Under the pieces are notes generated by a model, which saw only the letters and a program-made list of their open reading frames with translations, did not search any database and had not been told where the DNA came from. Source: Deltaproteobacteria bacterium (GTDB taxonomy: Bacteria > Desulfobacterota > Desulfobacteria > Desulfobacterales > C00003060). Taken from it: DNA of 38,020 bases. Both the position numbers and the translations under genes were made by a program. Location of the stretch: positions 1 to 38,020 of the forward strand of contig JAFGFW010000085.1 of NCBI GenBank assembly GCA_016930875.1, in the 5' to 3' direction. Shown here in pieces: positions 16,978 to 26,090 of the stretch. Position 1 is the stretch's first letter. Every line of letters begins with the position of its first letter.

Positions 16978-17997
16978 TCACAGATACTCTCGCGCGAGAA
17001 GCTCCGCTATCTGCACGGCATTGGTGGCTGCCCCCTTGCGTATGTTGTCCGACACGATCCACATGTTAATACCATTTGCAATAGACTCATCGGCCCTGAT
17101 TCGCCCCACAAAGGTGTCATCCTTTCCGGCAGCGTCAATAGCCATGGGGTAGAGATTCTGTGAAGGGTCGTCCACTACCGTCACACCCGGGGCATTCTCC
17201 AGCAGGTCCCGAACATCTTCTGGGGCAATGCGTTCGCGTGTTTCAATATTGACCGACTCGGAATGGCTGTAGAAAACAGGCACCCGGACCGCGGTGGCTG
17301 TGATTCCAATAGTATCGTCTTCCAGAATCTTCCTTGTCTCATGGACCATCTTCATCTCTTCCTTAGTATACCCGCCGTCAAGAAAGACATCAATGTGCGG
17401 TAGACAGTTGAAGGCAATTCTATGAGGATAGACCCTTTTCTCCGGCTCAGCAGAGTTGATAATCGCCTTGGTCTGGTCGTAGAGTTCGTCAATTGCTTTC
17501 TTGCCCGTGCCGGAAACGGCCTGATAAGTGGATACCACAATCCGTTTGATGCCCGCCTTTGCGTGAATGGGCGCCAGCGCCACTACCATCTGGATAGTGG
17601 AGCAGTTCGGATTGGCTATAATGCCCTTGTTCCCATAATTGGCTGTTGCCCCGGGATTCACCTCCGGAACGACCAGGGGCACACCAGGGTCCATGCGCCA
17701 TGCAGAAGAGTTATCAACAACCACACAGCCATCCCGGGCGGCAATTGGCGCAAACTGCTGACTGGTGGCGCCGCCGGCAGAAAAGATCCCGATGTCTACT
17801 CCCTTGAATGAGGTCTCTGTTAGTCCTTCCACCGGAATCTCCTCGCCTTTGAACCGGAGTGTGCGGCCGGCAGATTTGGCAGTAGCCAGCAGCTTAAGAT
17901 TATTGACAGGGAAATCCCTTTCTTCAAGGCAAGCCACCATCTGGTTTCCCACCGCACCGGTGGCCCCAGCCACGGCCACATTGAACAACTTGCCCAT
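16978..17997 (-). CDS. asd: Aspartate-semialdehyde dehydrogenase
   Basis: The 339-residue protein has the NADP-binding GATGAVG at 11-17 and catalytic Cys132 in IIANPNCSTIQ. Later it has 'FNCLPHIDVFLDGGYTKEEMKM' and 'VRVPVFYSHSESVNIE'. It reduces aspartyl phosphate to aspartate semialdehyde, the branch to lysine/diaminopimelate, threonine and methionine. It starts three bases after the leuB stop, which indicates one operon. This is the common bacterial Asd type. Confidence 0.96.
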   Translation of the reverse strand: MGKLFNVAVAGATGAVGNQMVACLEERDFPVNNLKLLATAKSAGRTLRFKGEEIPVEGLTETSFKGVDIGIFSAGGATSQQFAPIAARDGCVVVDNSSAWRMDPGVPLVVPEVNPGATANYGNKGIIANPNCSTIQMVVALAPIHAKAGIKRIVVSTYQAVSGTGKKAIDELYDQTKAIINSAEPEKRVYPHRIAFNCLPHIDVFLDGGYTKEEMKMVHETRKILEDDTIGITATAVRVPVFYSHSESVNIETRERIAPEDVRDLLENAPGVTVVDDPSQNLYPMAIDAAGKDDTFVGRIRADESIANGINMWIVSDNIRKGAATNAVQIAELLAREYL

Positions 17998-18000
17998 TCT

Positions 18001-19071
18001 TCACTCTCCCTCAATAGATTCCACAATCAAGTCTCCCACCTCTGACGTGGAATGCCCCATTTGGCCTGCTCCTGCGCCCTTGAGGTCATCTCGCAAGACC
18101 TTGATAACGGCCCTTTCGATCATCTGGGCGGCCTCCGGCTCACCAAGGGTTTCGAGCATAAGCTTGGCAGCCAGAATTGCTCCTATTGGATTAATGATAT
18201 TTTGGCCCGTGTATTTTGGCGCAGAACCCCCGATCGGCTCAAACATAGAAATCCCCTCCGGATTAATGTTTCCGCCGGCCGCAACGCCCATGCCACCCTG
18301 GAGCATTGCGCCCAGATCGGTAATAATGTCACCGAACATGTTCTCGGTCACAATGACGTCAAACCATTCCGGATTCTTGATCATCCACATACACAGAGCG
18401 TCCACATGAACATAGTCGGTTTCAATATCCGGGTAGGATTCTCCCACCTCGTTGAATGTGCGTTCCCACAGGTCAAAGGTATAGGTCAAAACATTGGTCT
18501 TTCCACACAGTGTCAGTTTCTTGGCCCGGCCCCGGCGCCTGCAGGCCTCAAAGGCATACCGAATACAGCGTTCAACTCCCATACGCGTGCTGATGGACTC
18601 CTGGATAGCCACTTCATGGGGCGTTCCCCGCCTCAGAATGCCGCCCGTGCCTGCATAGAGGCCTTCTGTATTTTCACGCACGACCACAAAGTCAATCTCA
18701 TCAGGTCCCTTGTGCTTTATGGGAGTCTCGACACCAGGATAGAGCCTTACGGGTCTCAGATTAATGTATTGATCCAACTCAAACCGGAGTCTTAAGAGGA
18801 CCCCCTTCTCCAGGATACCCGGCGTCACATCCGGATCACCGATGGCCCCTAGATACATGGCGTCACATCCTTTTATCGATTCAAGGACTCCGTCAGGCAG
18901 GGTTTCCCCTGTCTCCTTGTAATGTTTGCCACCCAGGCTGAAGTAACGAAAGGCAAGCTCAAAGCCTTTCTTGCCGGAAACAGCTTCAAGAACCTTCAAT
19001 CCCTCGGCAACCACCTCAGGGCCTGTGCCATCGCCTGGGATAACGGCTATGTCATAGTCTCTTGGCGTCAC
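18001..19071 (-). CDS. leuB: 3-isopropylmalate dehydrogenase
   Basis: The 356-residue protein belongs to the isocitrate/isopropylmalate dehydrogenase family: 'AVIPGDGTGPEVV' at the N-terminus, 'VVVRENTEGLYAGTGG' (near 130), the metal-binding Asp segment 'ENMFGDIITDLGAMLQGG' and the coenzyme loop 'FEPIGGSAPKYTGQNIINP'. It oxidatively decarboxylates 3-isopropylmalate using NAD. The family includes homoisocitrate and tartrate dehydrogenases, but its position beside leuC and leuD points to leucine synthesis. The start is GTG with AAGGAG about eleven bases upstream. Confidence 0.9.
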   Translation of the reverse strand: MTPRDYDIAVIPGDGTGPEVVAEGLKVLEAVSGKKGFELAFRYFSLGGKHYKETGETLPDGVLESIKGCDAMYLGAIGDPDVTPGILEKGVLLRLRFELDQYINLRPVRLYPGVETPIKHKGPDEIDFVVVRENTEGLYAGTGGILRRGTPHEVAIQESISTRMGVERCIRYAFEACRRRGRAKKLTLCGKTNVLTYTFDLWERTFNEVGESYPDIETDYVHVDALCMWMIKNPEWFDVIVTENMFGDIITDLGAMLQGGMGVAAGGNINPEGISMFEPIGGSAPKYTGQNIINPIGAILAAKLMLETLGEPEAAQMIERAVIKVLRDDLKGAGAGQMGHSTSEVGDLIVESIEGE

Positions 19072-19116
19072 GGTTACGAAATCTCCTTATCCATTGTGAG
19101 GGTTTTGTGCATATCT

Positions 19117-19623
19117 CTATGCTCGGTCTTGCTCCTGTTTCTGCTTCAGCACATACGGCATGAGTCCACCAGCCTTGATAAGCCCCTGCATAAAAGGAGG
19201 GATCGCCTTTGCAGAGAAGTGCCGCCCGTTTGTATGGTCGGTAATCTCGCCCGTATCCGGGTTGACGGATATCCGGTCGCCCGTCCTAATTCCCTCGGAT
19301 ACCCCCGGCGCTTCAAAGATCGCCAGTCCCATGTTAAATGCATTTCTATAGAAAATCCGGGCAAAGCTCTCTGCCACCACACACGAGATGCCGGCCCCTT
19401 TTATGGCCATGGGTGCATGCTCACGCGAGGAGCCGCAGCCAAAATTCTTGCCGGCCACAATGATATCCCCTGGCCCCACCTTTGCAGAAAAAGCGGGATC
19501 CACGCCTTCCATGCAGTGCTTGCCCAGTTCTTCACTGTCTGCCGTAACAAGGTACGGGGCCGGAATTATCACATCAGTATCAACATTGTCACCGAATTTC
19601 CAGACAGCGCCTTCAATTGTCAT
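19117..19623 (-). CDS. leuD: 3-isopropylmalate dehydratase small subunit
   Basis: The 168-residue protein is the short, archaeal-type swivel subunit: 'KFGDNVDTDVIIPAPYL' near the N-terminus and the substrate-binding GCGSSREHAP at 62-71. With LeuC it isomerises 2- to 3-isopropylmalate. It starts eleven bases after leuC. The length is about 30 residues below the E. coli LeuD, as usual for this subgroup. Confidence 0.94.
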   Translation of the reverse strand: MTIEGAVWKFGDNVDTDVIIPAPYLVTADSEELGKHCMEGVDPAFSAKVGPGDIIVAGKNFGCGSSREHAPMAIKGAGISCVVAESFARIFYRNAFNMGLAIFEAPGVSEGIRTGDRISVNPDTGEITDHTNGRHFSAKAIPPFMQGLIKAGGLMPYVLKQKQEQDRA

Positions 19624-19634
19624 CAGCGGTTTTC

Positions 19635-20894
19635 CTACAACTCCTCCGGGCTCGCAATTCGTCCAAGTATGGCCGAGGCTGCAGCCACTGCGGGGTTAGC
19701 AAGATAGACCTCACTTGTCGAATGTCCCATCCGGCCGACGAAGTTGCGGTTCGTCGTAGCGACAGCTCTCTCGCCAGGCCCCAGGATGCCCATAAAGCCT
19801 CCCAGGCAGGGTCCGCACGTGGGGGGGCTTATAACCCCCTTGGCATTCAAAAAAATCTCAAGAAGGCCTTCAGCCATGGCTTGCCGGTAAATGCTTGGTG
19901 TGGCCGGTATCATGATAAGGCGGACATTCTTGTTAATGGTGCGTCCCTTAAGGACCTGGGCCGCGATGCGCAGGTCCTCTATACGTCCATTTGTGCACGA
20001 TCCGATAACCGCTTGCTCAATAGGGATGGTTCCCACGTCTGAAATAGGCCGCGTGTTTTCGGGCAGATGGGGAAAGGCTACCTGGGGTTCAAGGGCAGAG
20101 ACATCGTAGGACTTTTCCTCCTCGTAAACGGCATCCTGGTCGCTGTGAAAGCACTCGAAGGGTCTCTTTGCCCGCTGTTCAATATAGTCAAGCGTCACCT
20201 GATCCGGTGCAATGATTCCGCTCTTGGCTCCGGCCTCTATAGCCATGTTGGCCATTGTCATTCGATCCGACATCGGCAAAGCCTCTATGACTTCTCCAAC
20301 GAATTCCATGGCCCTGTACGTGGCTCCGTCAACGCCGATATCGCCAATAGTGTGGAGGATCAGGTCCTTTCCGGTCACCCACTTTTTGAGCTCGCCCACA
20401 TAGCTGAGCCTGATCGATTCGGGAACTTTAAACCATATTTCACCTGTGATCATGGCAGCGGCAACGTCCGTGCTGCCAACACCTGTAGCAAAAGCGCCCA
20501 GGGCCCCGTAAGTACAGGTGTGGCTGTCTGCGCCAATGACTACATCCCCAGGCAGCGTCAGCCCCTGTTCCGGCAACAGGACGTGCTCAATACCCATCTC
20601 CCCCAGCTCAAAGAAATGCTTGATACCATACTTCTTGGCAAACCTGCGCATGGTCTGGACTTGCTCGGCAGAACGGATGTCTTTATTGGGTACGAAGTGA
20701 TCAGGGACCAAGGCAATTCTCTCGGGATCGAATACAGTGGGAATATGGGATTTCTCAAAGAGATCTATGGCAATCGGCGCCGTGATGTCGTTTGCCAGGA
20801 CGAGATCGATCCCAACGCTCAGCAATTCCCCGGGCGCCACACTCTCACGTCCTGCGTGAGCTGCCAGGATTTTCTCAGTAATGGTTTGGGGCAT
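19635..20894 (-). CDS. leuC: 3-isopropylmalate dehydratase large subunit
   Basis: The 419-residue aconitase-family protein has the three 4Fe-4S cysteines C300 (GSCTNGR) and C360/C363 (CGPCLGG), plus 'GADSHTCTYGALGAFATGVGSTD'. The 419-residue length marks the archaeal-type LeuC/HacA subgroup that pairs with the short LeuD next door. Homoaconitase is the alternative, but leuB and leuD favour isopropylmalate. It starts two bases after pssA, with AGGAG about ten bases before the ATG. Confidence 0.94.
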   Translation of the reverse strand: MPQTITEKILAAHAGRESVAPGELLSVGIDLVLANDITAPIAIDLFEKSHIPTVFDPERIALVPDHFVPNKDIRSAEQVQTMRRFAKKYGIKHFFELGEMGIEHVLLPEQGLTLPGDVVIGADSHTCTYGALGAFATGVGSTDVAAAMITGEIWFKVPESIRLSYVGELKKWVTGKDLILHTIGDIGVDGATYRAMEFVGEVIEALPMSDRMTMANMAIEAGAKSGIIAPDQVTLDYIEQRAKRPFECFHSDQDAVYEEEKSYDVSALEPQVAFPHLPENTRPISDVGTIPIEQAVIGSCTNGRIEDLRIAAQVLKGRTINKNVRLIMIPATPSIYRQAMAEGLLEIFLNAKGVISPPTCGPCLGGFMGILGPGERAVATTNRNFVGRMGHSTSEVYLANPAVAAASAILGRIASPEEL

Positions 20895-20896
20895 GT

Positions 20897-21685
20897 TTAC
20901 ACAGGCTCCTGAGAAGGGACGTCGACGCTGTCGTTGGGACCGCCTTCTTTCTTGTGGTTTTTCTTACGAAGCCACAGAGTCATAAAGGGGCCTGAAAGGA
21001 TATAGGCAAGCATAAAAAGAAAGAAAGTAACGCTTGGCTCTGCTGCAACCACTATTGAGAAAAGAATCACTAACACCAGCATGTTGAATCTCATTGTCTT
21101 GAAAAGTCCTGGACGCTTAAAACTGTAATACTTGATGGTACTGACCATCAAGAATGACAACACGTAGATCATGATGAGGATGGTCACATGTTTTGTGGTC
21201 CCGCCCCCACCTAAACGGTACAACAGGAGAACTGTAGAGGCTATCATGAAGGCCGCCGCCGGAATGGGCAGGCCCGTGAAATAGTCGCTGCTAACACGAT
21301 CGACCTGGATGTTAAACCGTGCCAGGCGTAAAGTGCCGCAGGCAACAAACAAAAGAGCAGCTAACCACCCTAGCCTGCCAAATGGTTGCAGTGCCCAAAG
21401 ATAGACCAAAATACCAGGCGCCACCCCAAAAGAGATGGCATCACATAGGGAATCATATTCAAGGCCGAACTTACTCACGGTACGGGTGACGCGAGCTATC
21501 TTTCCGTCAAGGGCATCAAAGAGGGCCGCAACCATGATGGCAATGGCGCTCTTTACAAAATGGCCCTGAATGGCGGCAATAAGAGCATAGAAGCCGCAGA
21601 AAAGGTTAGCAGAGGTCATCAAGTTAGGCAGGAGATAGATCCTGCGGTGCGAATCTTTGTTCTTGGACCGTTTTTTTCTCTTCAT
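20897..21685 (-). CDS. pssA: CDP-diacylglycerol-serine O-phosphatidyltransferase
   Basis: The 262-residue polytopic membrane protein has the CDP-alcohol phosphatidyltransferase motif D60-G61-x2-A64-R65, then G74, D78 and D82. The basic N-terminus (MKRKKRSKNK) is typical of type II PssA. It makes phosphatidylserine, which the neighbouring psd decarboxylates to phosphatidylethanolamine. Its start overlaps the psd stop (ATGA). Confidence 0.94.
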   Translation of the reverse strand: MKRKKRSKNKDSHRRIYLLPNLMTSANLFCGFYALIAAIQGHFVKSAIAIMVAALFDALDGKIARVTRTVSKFGLEYDSLCDAISFGVAPGILVYLWALQPFGRLGWLAALLFVACGTLRLARFNIQVDRVSSDYFTGLPIPAAAFMIASTVLLLYRLGGGGTTKHVTILIMIYVLSFLMVSTIKYYSFKRPGLFKTMRFNMLVLVILFSIVVAAEPSVTFFLFMLAYILSGPFMTLWLRKKNHKKEGGPNDSVDVPSQEPV

Positions 21686-22353
21686 GTCAAATGCCCCAAA
21701 ATCGAGGTTCCAGCCAATACCTTATCCCCCACAGATACGGCAGGTTTTGTATCCGATGGAAGATAGACATCCAGGCGAGATCCGAAACAGATAATGCCAA
21801 AGCGCTGCCCGCGCCTCAAGTGGTCTCCCTTCTGTATTCTGCAAACGATGCGTCTTGCAATCAGGCCCGCCACCTGAACCACTACGAGCCTGCGTCCGCT
21901 TCCAATGTCTAAGCTAACAGCATTGCGTTCATTGTCTTTGGAGGCCTTATCCAGATTAGCGGAAAAGAATCTTCCGGGATAATAGGATATATCAACCACC
22001 GTGCCATCCGTTGGTATGCGGTTGACATGGACATTAAACACGGACATGAAGACACTGACCTTAAGCATTTTCTCACGGGCAACATCACTCTCGCTGACAA
22101 CCCTGACCTCAACAACTTTGCCGTCAGCGGGAGAGACCACTGCCCTGTCTTCGCTAGGAATTACACGGTCCGGATCCCTGAAGAAGAAAACGATAAAACA
22201 AGTAACCGCCGCGAAAAACAGCGCCACCATGCTTAGGCCCAAGGCAGCCAGATAGACGGTTACAAAGGCCGACGAAACTATGAGCGGAAGCCCCTCAGAA
22301 GCCACTGGAAAGGCCCTTTTGTTTTCTGGTCTAAGATGCGAAAAAAAACTCAT
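21682..22353 (-). CDS. psd: Phosphatidylserine decarboxylase (short, archaeal-type)
   Basis: From the ATG at 22353 the protein has 223 residues. Two hydrophobic segments near the N-terminus anchor it. Conserved parts are 'DRVIPSEDRAVVSPADGKVVEV', 'VFMSVFNVHVNRIPTDG' and 'FGSRLDVYLP', where cleavage before Ser192 forms the pyruvoyl cofactor. A frame extending 30 codons upstream would overlap the DUF465 gene and adds no conserved residue, so I use the internal ATG. It converts phosphatidylserine to phosphatidylethanolamine. Confidence 0.92.
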   Translation of the reverse strand: MSFFSHLRPENKRAFPVASEGLPLIVSSAFVTVYLAALGLSMVALFFAAVTCFIVFFFRDPDRVIPSEDRAVVSPADGKVVEVRVVSESDVAREKMLKVSVFMSVFNVHVNRIPTDGTVVDISYYPGRFFSANLDKASKDNERNAVSLDIGSGRRLVVVQVAGLIARRIVCRIQKGDHLRRGQRFGIICFGSRLDVYLPSDTKPAVSVGDKVLAGTSILGHLT

Positions 22354-22378
22354 ATGGTTTGATCCGATCCCTAAAGGG

Positions 22379-22633
22379 TTAAGAAACGCTGCCCTGGGCC
22401 AGTTTCTCTTTCGTCCTCCGATGTTCGGCCAGGATTTGCTCAATCTTGTCCCGGCCTGCCAGCTTCAGCTTCTGGATTCTCTTACGTTCCACCCATTCTT
22501 CTGTAGACAAATAAGGATGCCTGTTATAATCTTCCAGTTGCTTTTCGTACTGTTGGTGCGCCTGCACATATTTTTCCAGGATCTCATTTTCCTTGATTAA
22601 CAGGTCGATCAGTTCCCGGTCTCTCTTCTCCAT
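22379..22633 (-). CDS. DUF465/YdcH-like small coiled-coil protein
   Basis: The 84-residue protein is almost entirely helical and charged: 'MEKRDRELIDLLIKENE', then a linker 'NRHPYLSTEEWVERKRIQKLKL' and a second helix. The 'LSTEEWVERKRIQKLKL' part resembles the conserved LK.KK.KL.DRI region of YdcH (DUF465). Function is unknown. AGGAGG precedes the ATG. It sits between tsaB and psd on the same strand. Confidence 0.8.
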   Translation of the reverse strand: MEKRDRELIDLLIKENEILEKYVQAHQQYEKQLEDYNRHPYLSTEEWVERKRIQKLKLAGRDKIEQILAEHRRTKEKLAQGSVS

Positions 22634-22709
22634 AGACGATCCTCCTGGAGGTTTTGTCCTGAGTGGCAGACGTAACAGGACTTTCTTAAAAAATTATACT
22701 GATTTTCAA

Positions 22710-23414
22710 TTATTTGTCAACCAACCGTCCTTTTTCCAGCTTTATCTCCGCATCCGACTTACGCAAGTAATTGGGAGCAAGCAAAGCAACGTCAGTAGTC
22801 TCACCCCGTTCAATTTGCTTCATTCCGATGTAAGCCACTACCGAAGCCTGCAGTGTATTAAGATAGGGCGGCGCAAATTGGGCACGGGATCCAAGGCACT
22901 CTTCAATCAGATCCCTGTATACGACAGCGCCATCACCGACAAAAAGACAGGGAGCTTTAATCTGCATAAGCCATTGCGTTGGCTCAACTGCGCAATCCGA
23001 AGCTATCTTCTCCAAGCCTGCATCACGACTGCACCTGTAAAGAGCTGTGTAGATCTCCTCCTTCCGGGCATCCAGCATAGGGCAGACGAGATCAGGAAAC
23101 CATGGAAACTGGTACGCCAGGACATCCAGTGTGGAAACACCGGCAACCGGTTTTCCCATAGCAAACCCGAGTCCTTTGACAGCACTGATCCCGATGCGCA
23201 GGCCGGTGAAACTTCCCGGACCAGTGGTAACAGCAAGCCCGTCGCATTCATCCACACCCATACCCGCCATGCGCAAGGCAGAATCTACAGCCAACATAAG
23301 TCGTTTTGCGTGTGTCCTTGTGCTGGTCGCCTGAACTTGAGCAAGAAGGCTGTCGCCTCTAAGAACTGCAACGCCTCCGGTCTGAGTCGACGTATCAATG
23401 GCGAGAACTATCAT
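22710..23414 (-). CDS. tsaB: tRNA threonylcarbamoyladenosine biosynthesis protein TsaB
   Basis: The 234-residue ASKHA-fold protein starts 'MIVLAIDTSTQTGGVAVL' and has the TsaB hallmark 'GLAVTTGPGSFTGLRIGISA'. TsaB is the inactive partner that stabilises TsaD for t6A37 modification of ANN-decoding tRNAs. It lacks TsaD's metal-binding His pair. It starts three bases after the lon stop, with AGGTGAGGG directly upstream. Confidence 0.93.
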   Translation of the reverse strand: MIVLAIDTSTQTGGVAVLRGDSLLAQVQATSTRTHAKRLMLAVDSALRMAGMGVDECDGLAVTTGPGSFTGLRIGISAVKGLGFAMGKPVAGVSTLDVLAYQFPWFPDLVCPMLDARKEEIYTALYRCSRDAGLEKIASDCAVEPTQWLMQIKAPCLFVGDGAVVYRDLIEECLGSRAQFAPPYLNTLQASVVAYIGMKQIERGETTDVALLAPNYLRKSDAEIKLEKGRLVDK

Positions 23415-23417
23415 CCC

Positions 23418-25820
23418 TCACCTTGCTCTCGGCCCTTTCTTTCGGGGCTTTCGATGAAGGGCAATCTCCAGGACCTTGTCCATGTGACTCACCGGGATAA
23501 AGGTGACTTTGCGCCTGATATTTGGGGGAATCTCGACCAAATCCTTTTTGTTTTTTTCCGGTATGATGATCTTCTGGACGTTCGCTCTGAGGGCAGCCAG
23601 CGCCTTTTCCTTCAGTCCCCCCACAAGCAGTACACGCCCCCGAAGAGTGATTTCGCCTGTCATAGCAATATCTCTGCTTACAGGCCTCCCGCTCAAGGCT
23701 GAGACGAGAGCCACGGCCATGGTGACCCCGGCTGAAGGTCCGTCCTTGGGAATGGCCCCTGCAGGAACATGGATATGAATGTCCGTGTCCTGGTAGAAAT
23801 TTGCCCTAAAGCCGAGACTCTTGGCATGAGATCGGGCAAAACTGAAGGCCGCCCTTGCCGACTCCTGCATGACCTCGCCCAATTGACCTGTCAGGGTCAA
23901 TTCCCCCTTGCCTTTCATCGTGGAGGCCTCTATATAGAGAACTTCCCCACCTGCTTGGGTCCAGGCAAGCCCGGTGGACACGCCAATCTCATGGCACTCC
24001 TGGTCCAATTCCGGGAGGTATTTCGGAACACCCAGGTAGCGATGGAGGTTGGCACAGGTCACTTTAAATATGCCTTTCTCCCCCTCTGCCACTTTCCGGG
24101 CCACCTTGCGGCAAATGTTGGCTATCTCGCGCTCCAGGTTCCTGAGGCCGGCCTCCAGGGTGTATTCTGATATGATCTTCCGCACCGCTTCGGAGCCCAT
24201 GCTTATATGTTTTCTTGTGATGCCATTCTCCTTAATTTGACGCGGGATCAAAAACTTTTGTGCAATAAAAAGCTTTTCCTCTTCCGTGTATCCGGACAGT
24301 TCAATGATCTCCATGCGATCCCTTAGGGCTGAGGGAATAGGATCGGCAAGATTTGCTGTGGTGATAAACATGACTTTTGACAAATCAAAGGGGACGTTCA
24401 AATAGTGGTCGCTAAAACTAACATTTTGTTCCGGGTCAAGGACTTCCAGTAGGGCCGCAGCGGGGTCCCCGCGAAAATCGGCGCCGATCTTGTCCACTTC
24501 ATCCATCATAAACACCGGATTGTTCTTGCCGCACTGCTTTAAGCCCTGCAGAATTCGACCCGGCAGGGCCCCGATGTAAGTGCGACGGTGGCCCCTGATT
24601 TCGGCCTCATCCCGAACACCACCCAAGGAGATACGGAAAAACTTCCTGTTCATGGCCCTTGCAATGGATCTTCCAAGTGAGGTCTTGCCCACACCGGGCG
24701 GCCCCACAAAGCAGAGTATTGGGCCTTTCATGGCCTTGTTCAGTTTTCGGACGCTTAAGTATTCAAGGATACGGTCCTTCACCTTTTCCAGATCAAAGTG
24801 GTCTTCATCGAGAACCCCCTGGGCCTTTTTCACATCCAGCACATCTTTGGTTGACTTGCTCCACGGGACTTCTACCAGCCAATCGAGATACGTCCGCACA
24901 ATGGAGGCCTCGGCCGCATCAGGGTGCATCTGATCGAGGCGCTTTAGCTGTTTACCAGCCTCCTTTTCCGCTTCCTTAGACATCTTCGCCTTTTTTATTT
25001 TCTTCCTGTACTCTGAAACCTCCTTGGCCCTTTCGTCCGTATCACCCAATTCTTTGTGGATGGCTCGCATCTCTTCCCTGAGAAAGTACTCCCGTTGGGT
25101 CTTTGATATCTCTTCCCTGGCATGCGACTGGATCTTGGCTTGCATAGCAGAAACCTCCAGTTCTTTGCTCAGGAGATCATTTACTCGATGAAGCTTCTGA
25201 ACGGGGTTGTTCATTTCCAGAAGGGCCTGGGCGTCTTCTGTCTTCAGCAGGAGGTTTGAGGCTACCAGGTCGGCCAAACGGATCGGATCATCAATACTGT
25301 GAAGAATAGCGCCCACATCACTGCTCAGCTCGCCTCGGAGCTCAAGAATCTTCACCCCTTGCTCGCACACATTTCGCATCAGGGCTTCGGTCTCAAGGCT
25401 CATCTCTTCGGCTTGCTCTTCCACGATCTTTTCGATCTTTACCTGATAGAAAGGTTTTTTCTCAGTGTATTCTGCGATCCGTGCTTTGGCCAGTCCCTGA
25501 ACCAACAACTTGGCTCTACCGTCGGGCAGTTTGAGCATACGCAGGATCACGGCGACCGTGCCAACCGCGAAGATCTCATCAGGTTTCGGGTTTTCGACCG
25601 AAGACTTTCGTTGTGTGGCAAGAAGGAGAAGGCGATCTTTGGCCATCGCTGTATCTACGGCCCGAACAGACCTGTCTCTGCCCACAAACAGGGGAAGAAC
25701 CATATGATTAAACACAACAATATCCCGAACGGGAAGGAGGGGAAGTTCCTCAGGGATGTCTATAGTCTCCCCATCTTCTTGAATAACGTCGATTGAGTCC
25801 TCGGTGTCTATTTGCCCCAT
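23418..25820 (-). CDS. lon: ATP-dependent protease Lon
   Basis: The 800-residue protein has the LonA layout: an N-terminal substrate domain beginning 'LPLLPVRDIVVFNHMVLPLFVGR', a coiled coil (about 210-300), an AAA+ domain with Walker A GPPGVGKT at 373-380 and Walker B 'PVFMMDEVDKIG', and a C-terminal protease with the Ser696 (PKDGPSAG) and Lys739 dyad, spaced 43 residues as in E. coli. It degrades misfolded and regulatory proteins. GAGGAG sits before the ATG. It is the first gene of the long minus-strand string. Confidence 0.96.
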   Translation of the reverse strand: MGQIDTEDSIDVIQEDGETIDIPEELPLLPVRDIVVFNHMVLPLFVGRDRSVRAVDTAMAKDRLLLLATQRKSSVENPKPDEIFAVGTVAVILRMLKLPDGRAKLLVQGLAKARIAEYTEKKPFYQVKIEKIVEEQAEEMSLETEALMRNVCEQGVKILELRGELSSDVGAILHSIDDPIRLADLVASNLLLKTEDAQALLEMNNPVQKLHRVNDLLSKELEVSAMQAKIQSHAREEISKTQREYFLREEMRAIHKELGDTDERAKEVSEYRKKIKKAKMSKEAEKEAGKQLKRLDQMHPDAAEASIVRTYLDWLVEVPWSKSTKDVLDVKKAQGVLDEDHFDLEKVKDRILEYLSVRKLNKAMKGPILCFVGPPGVGKTSLGRSIARAMNRKFFRISLGGVRDEAEIRGHRRTYIGALPGRILQGLKQCGKNNPVFMMDEVDKIGADFRGDPAAALLEVLDPEQNVSFSDHYLNVPFDLSKVMFITTANLADPIPSALRDRMEIIELSGYTEEEKLFIAQKFLIPRQIKENGITRKHISMGSEAVRKIISEYTLEAGLRNLEREIANICRKVARKVAEGEKGIFKVTCANLHRYLGVPKYLPELDQECHEIGVSTGLAWTQAGGEVLYIEASTMKGKGELTLTGQLGEVMQESARAAFSFARSHAKSLGFRANFYQDTDIHIHVPAGAIPKDGPSAGVTMAVALVSALSGRPVSRDIAMTGEITLRGRVLLVGGLKEKALAALRANVQKIIIPEKNKKDLVEIPPNIRRKVTFIPVSHMDKVLEIALHRKPRKKGPRAR

Positions 25821-25941
25821 GGGAATGCTCCTCTCAAAGATATACGTTTTCAGACATCTTTCATTTTCCAGTTAACAATCTGCAGCAGGCATACGTTAAT
25901 GATGCAGGTTGTATGAGGCTGGAATGAAGGATGCCATAAAT

Positions 25942-25969
25942 AGTATAGGATGACATGTCCTTATGACAA
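25942..25969 (-). promoter_or_regulatory. Probable sigma-70 promoter of lon
   Basis: On the minus strand TTGTCA (25964-25969) and TATACT (25942-25947) are separated by 16 bases, leaving a leader of about 115 bases to the lon ATG. I see no sigma-32 heat-shock promoter pattern in this gap. Confidence 0.5.
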
Positions 25970-26043
25970 CAAAAATCTTGATTCATTGGTCTGATTCATT
26001 GGCCCATGAACTATAGTTGTTTCTTATAACTACTTGTGATATC

Positions 26044-26071
26044 TTGACGTTAACGGTTATTCGGTTATAGT
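26044..26071 (+). promoter_or_regulatory. Probable sigma-70 promoter of the prepilin peptidase operon
   Basis: TTGACG (26044-26049) and TATAGT (26066-26071) are spaced by 16 bases. The transcript would start near 26078 and include the AGGAGG at 26081-26086. Confidence 0.5.
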
Positions 26072-26090
26072 ACCTTCATCAGGAGGCGTC

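Noticed and set aside
19160-20912. Long plus-strand frames opposite leuC and leuD (up to 281 codons)
   Set aside because: They are antisense shadows of clearly conserved genes, and their translations match nothing recognisable.
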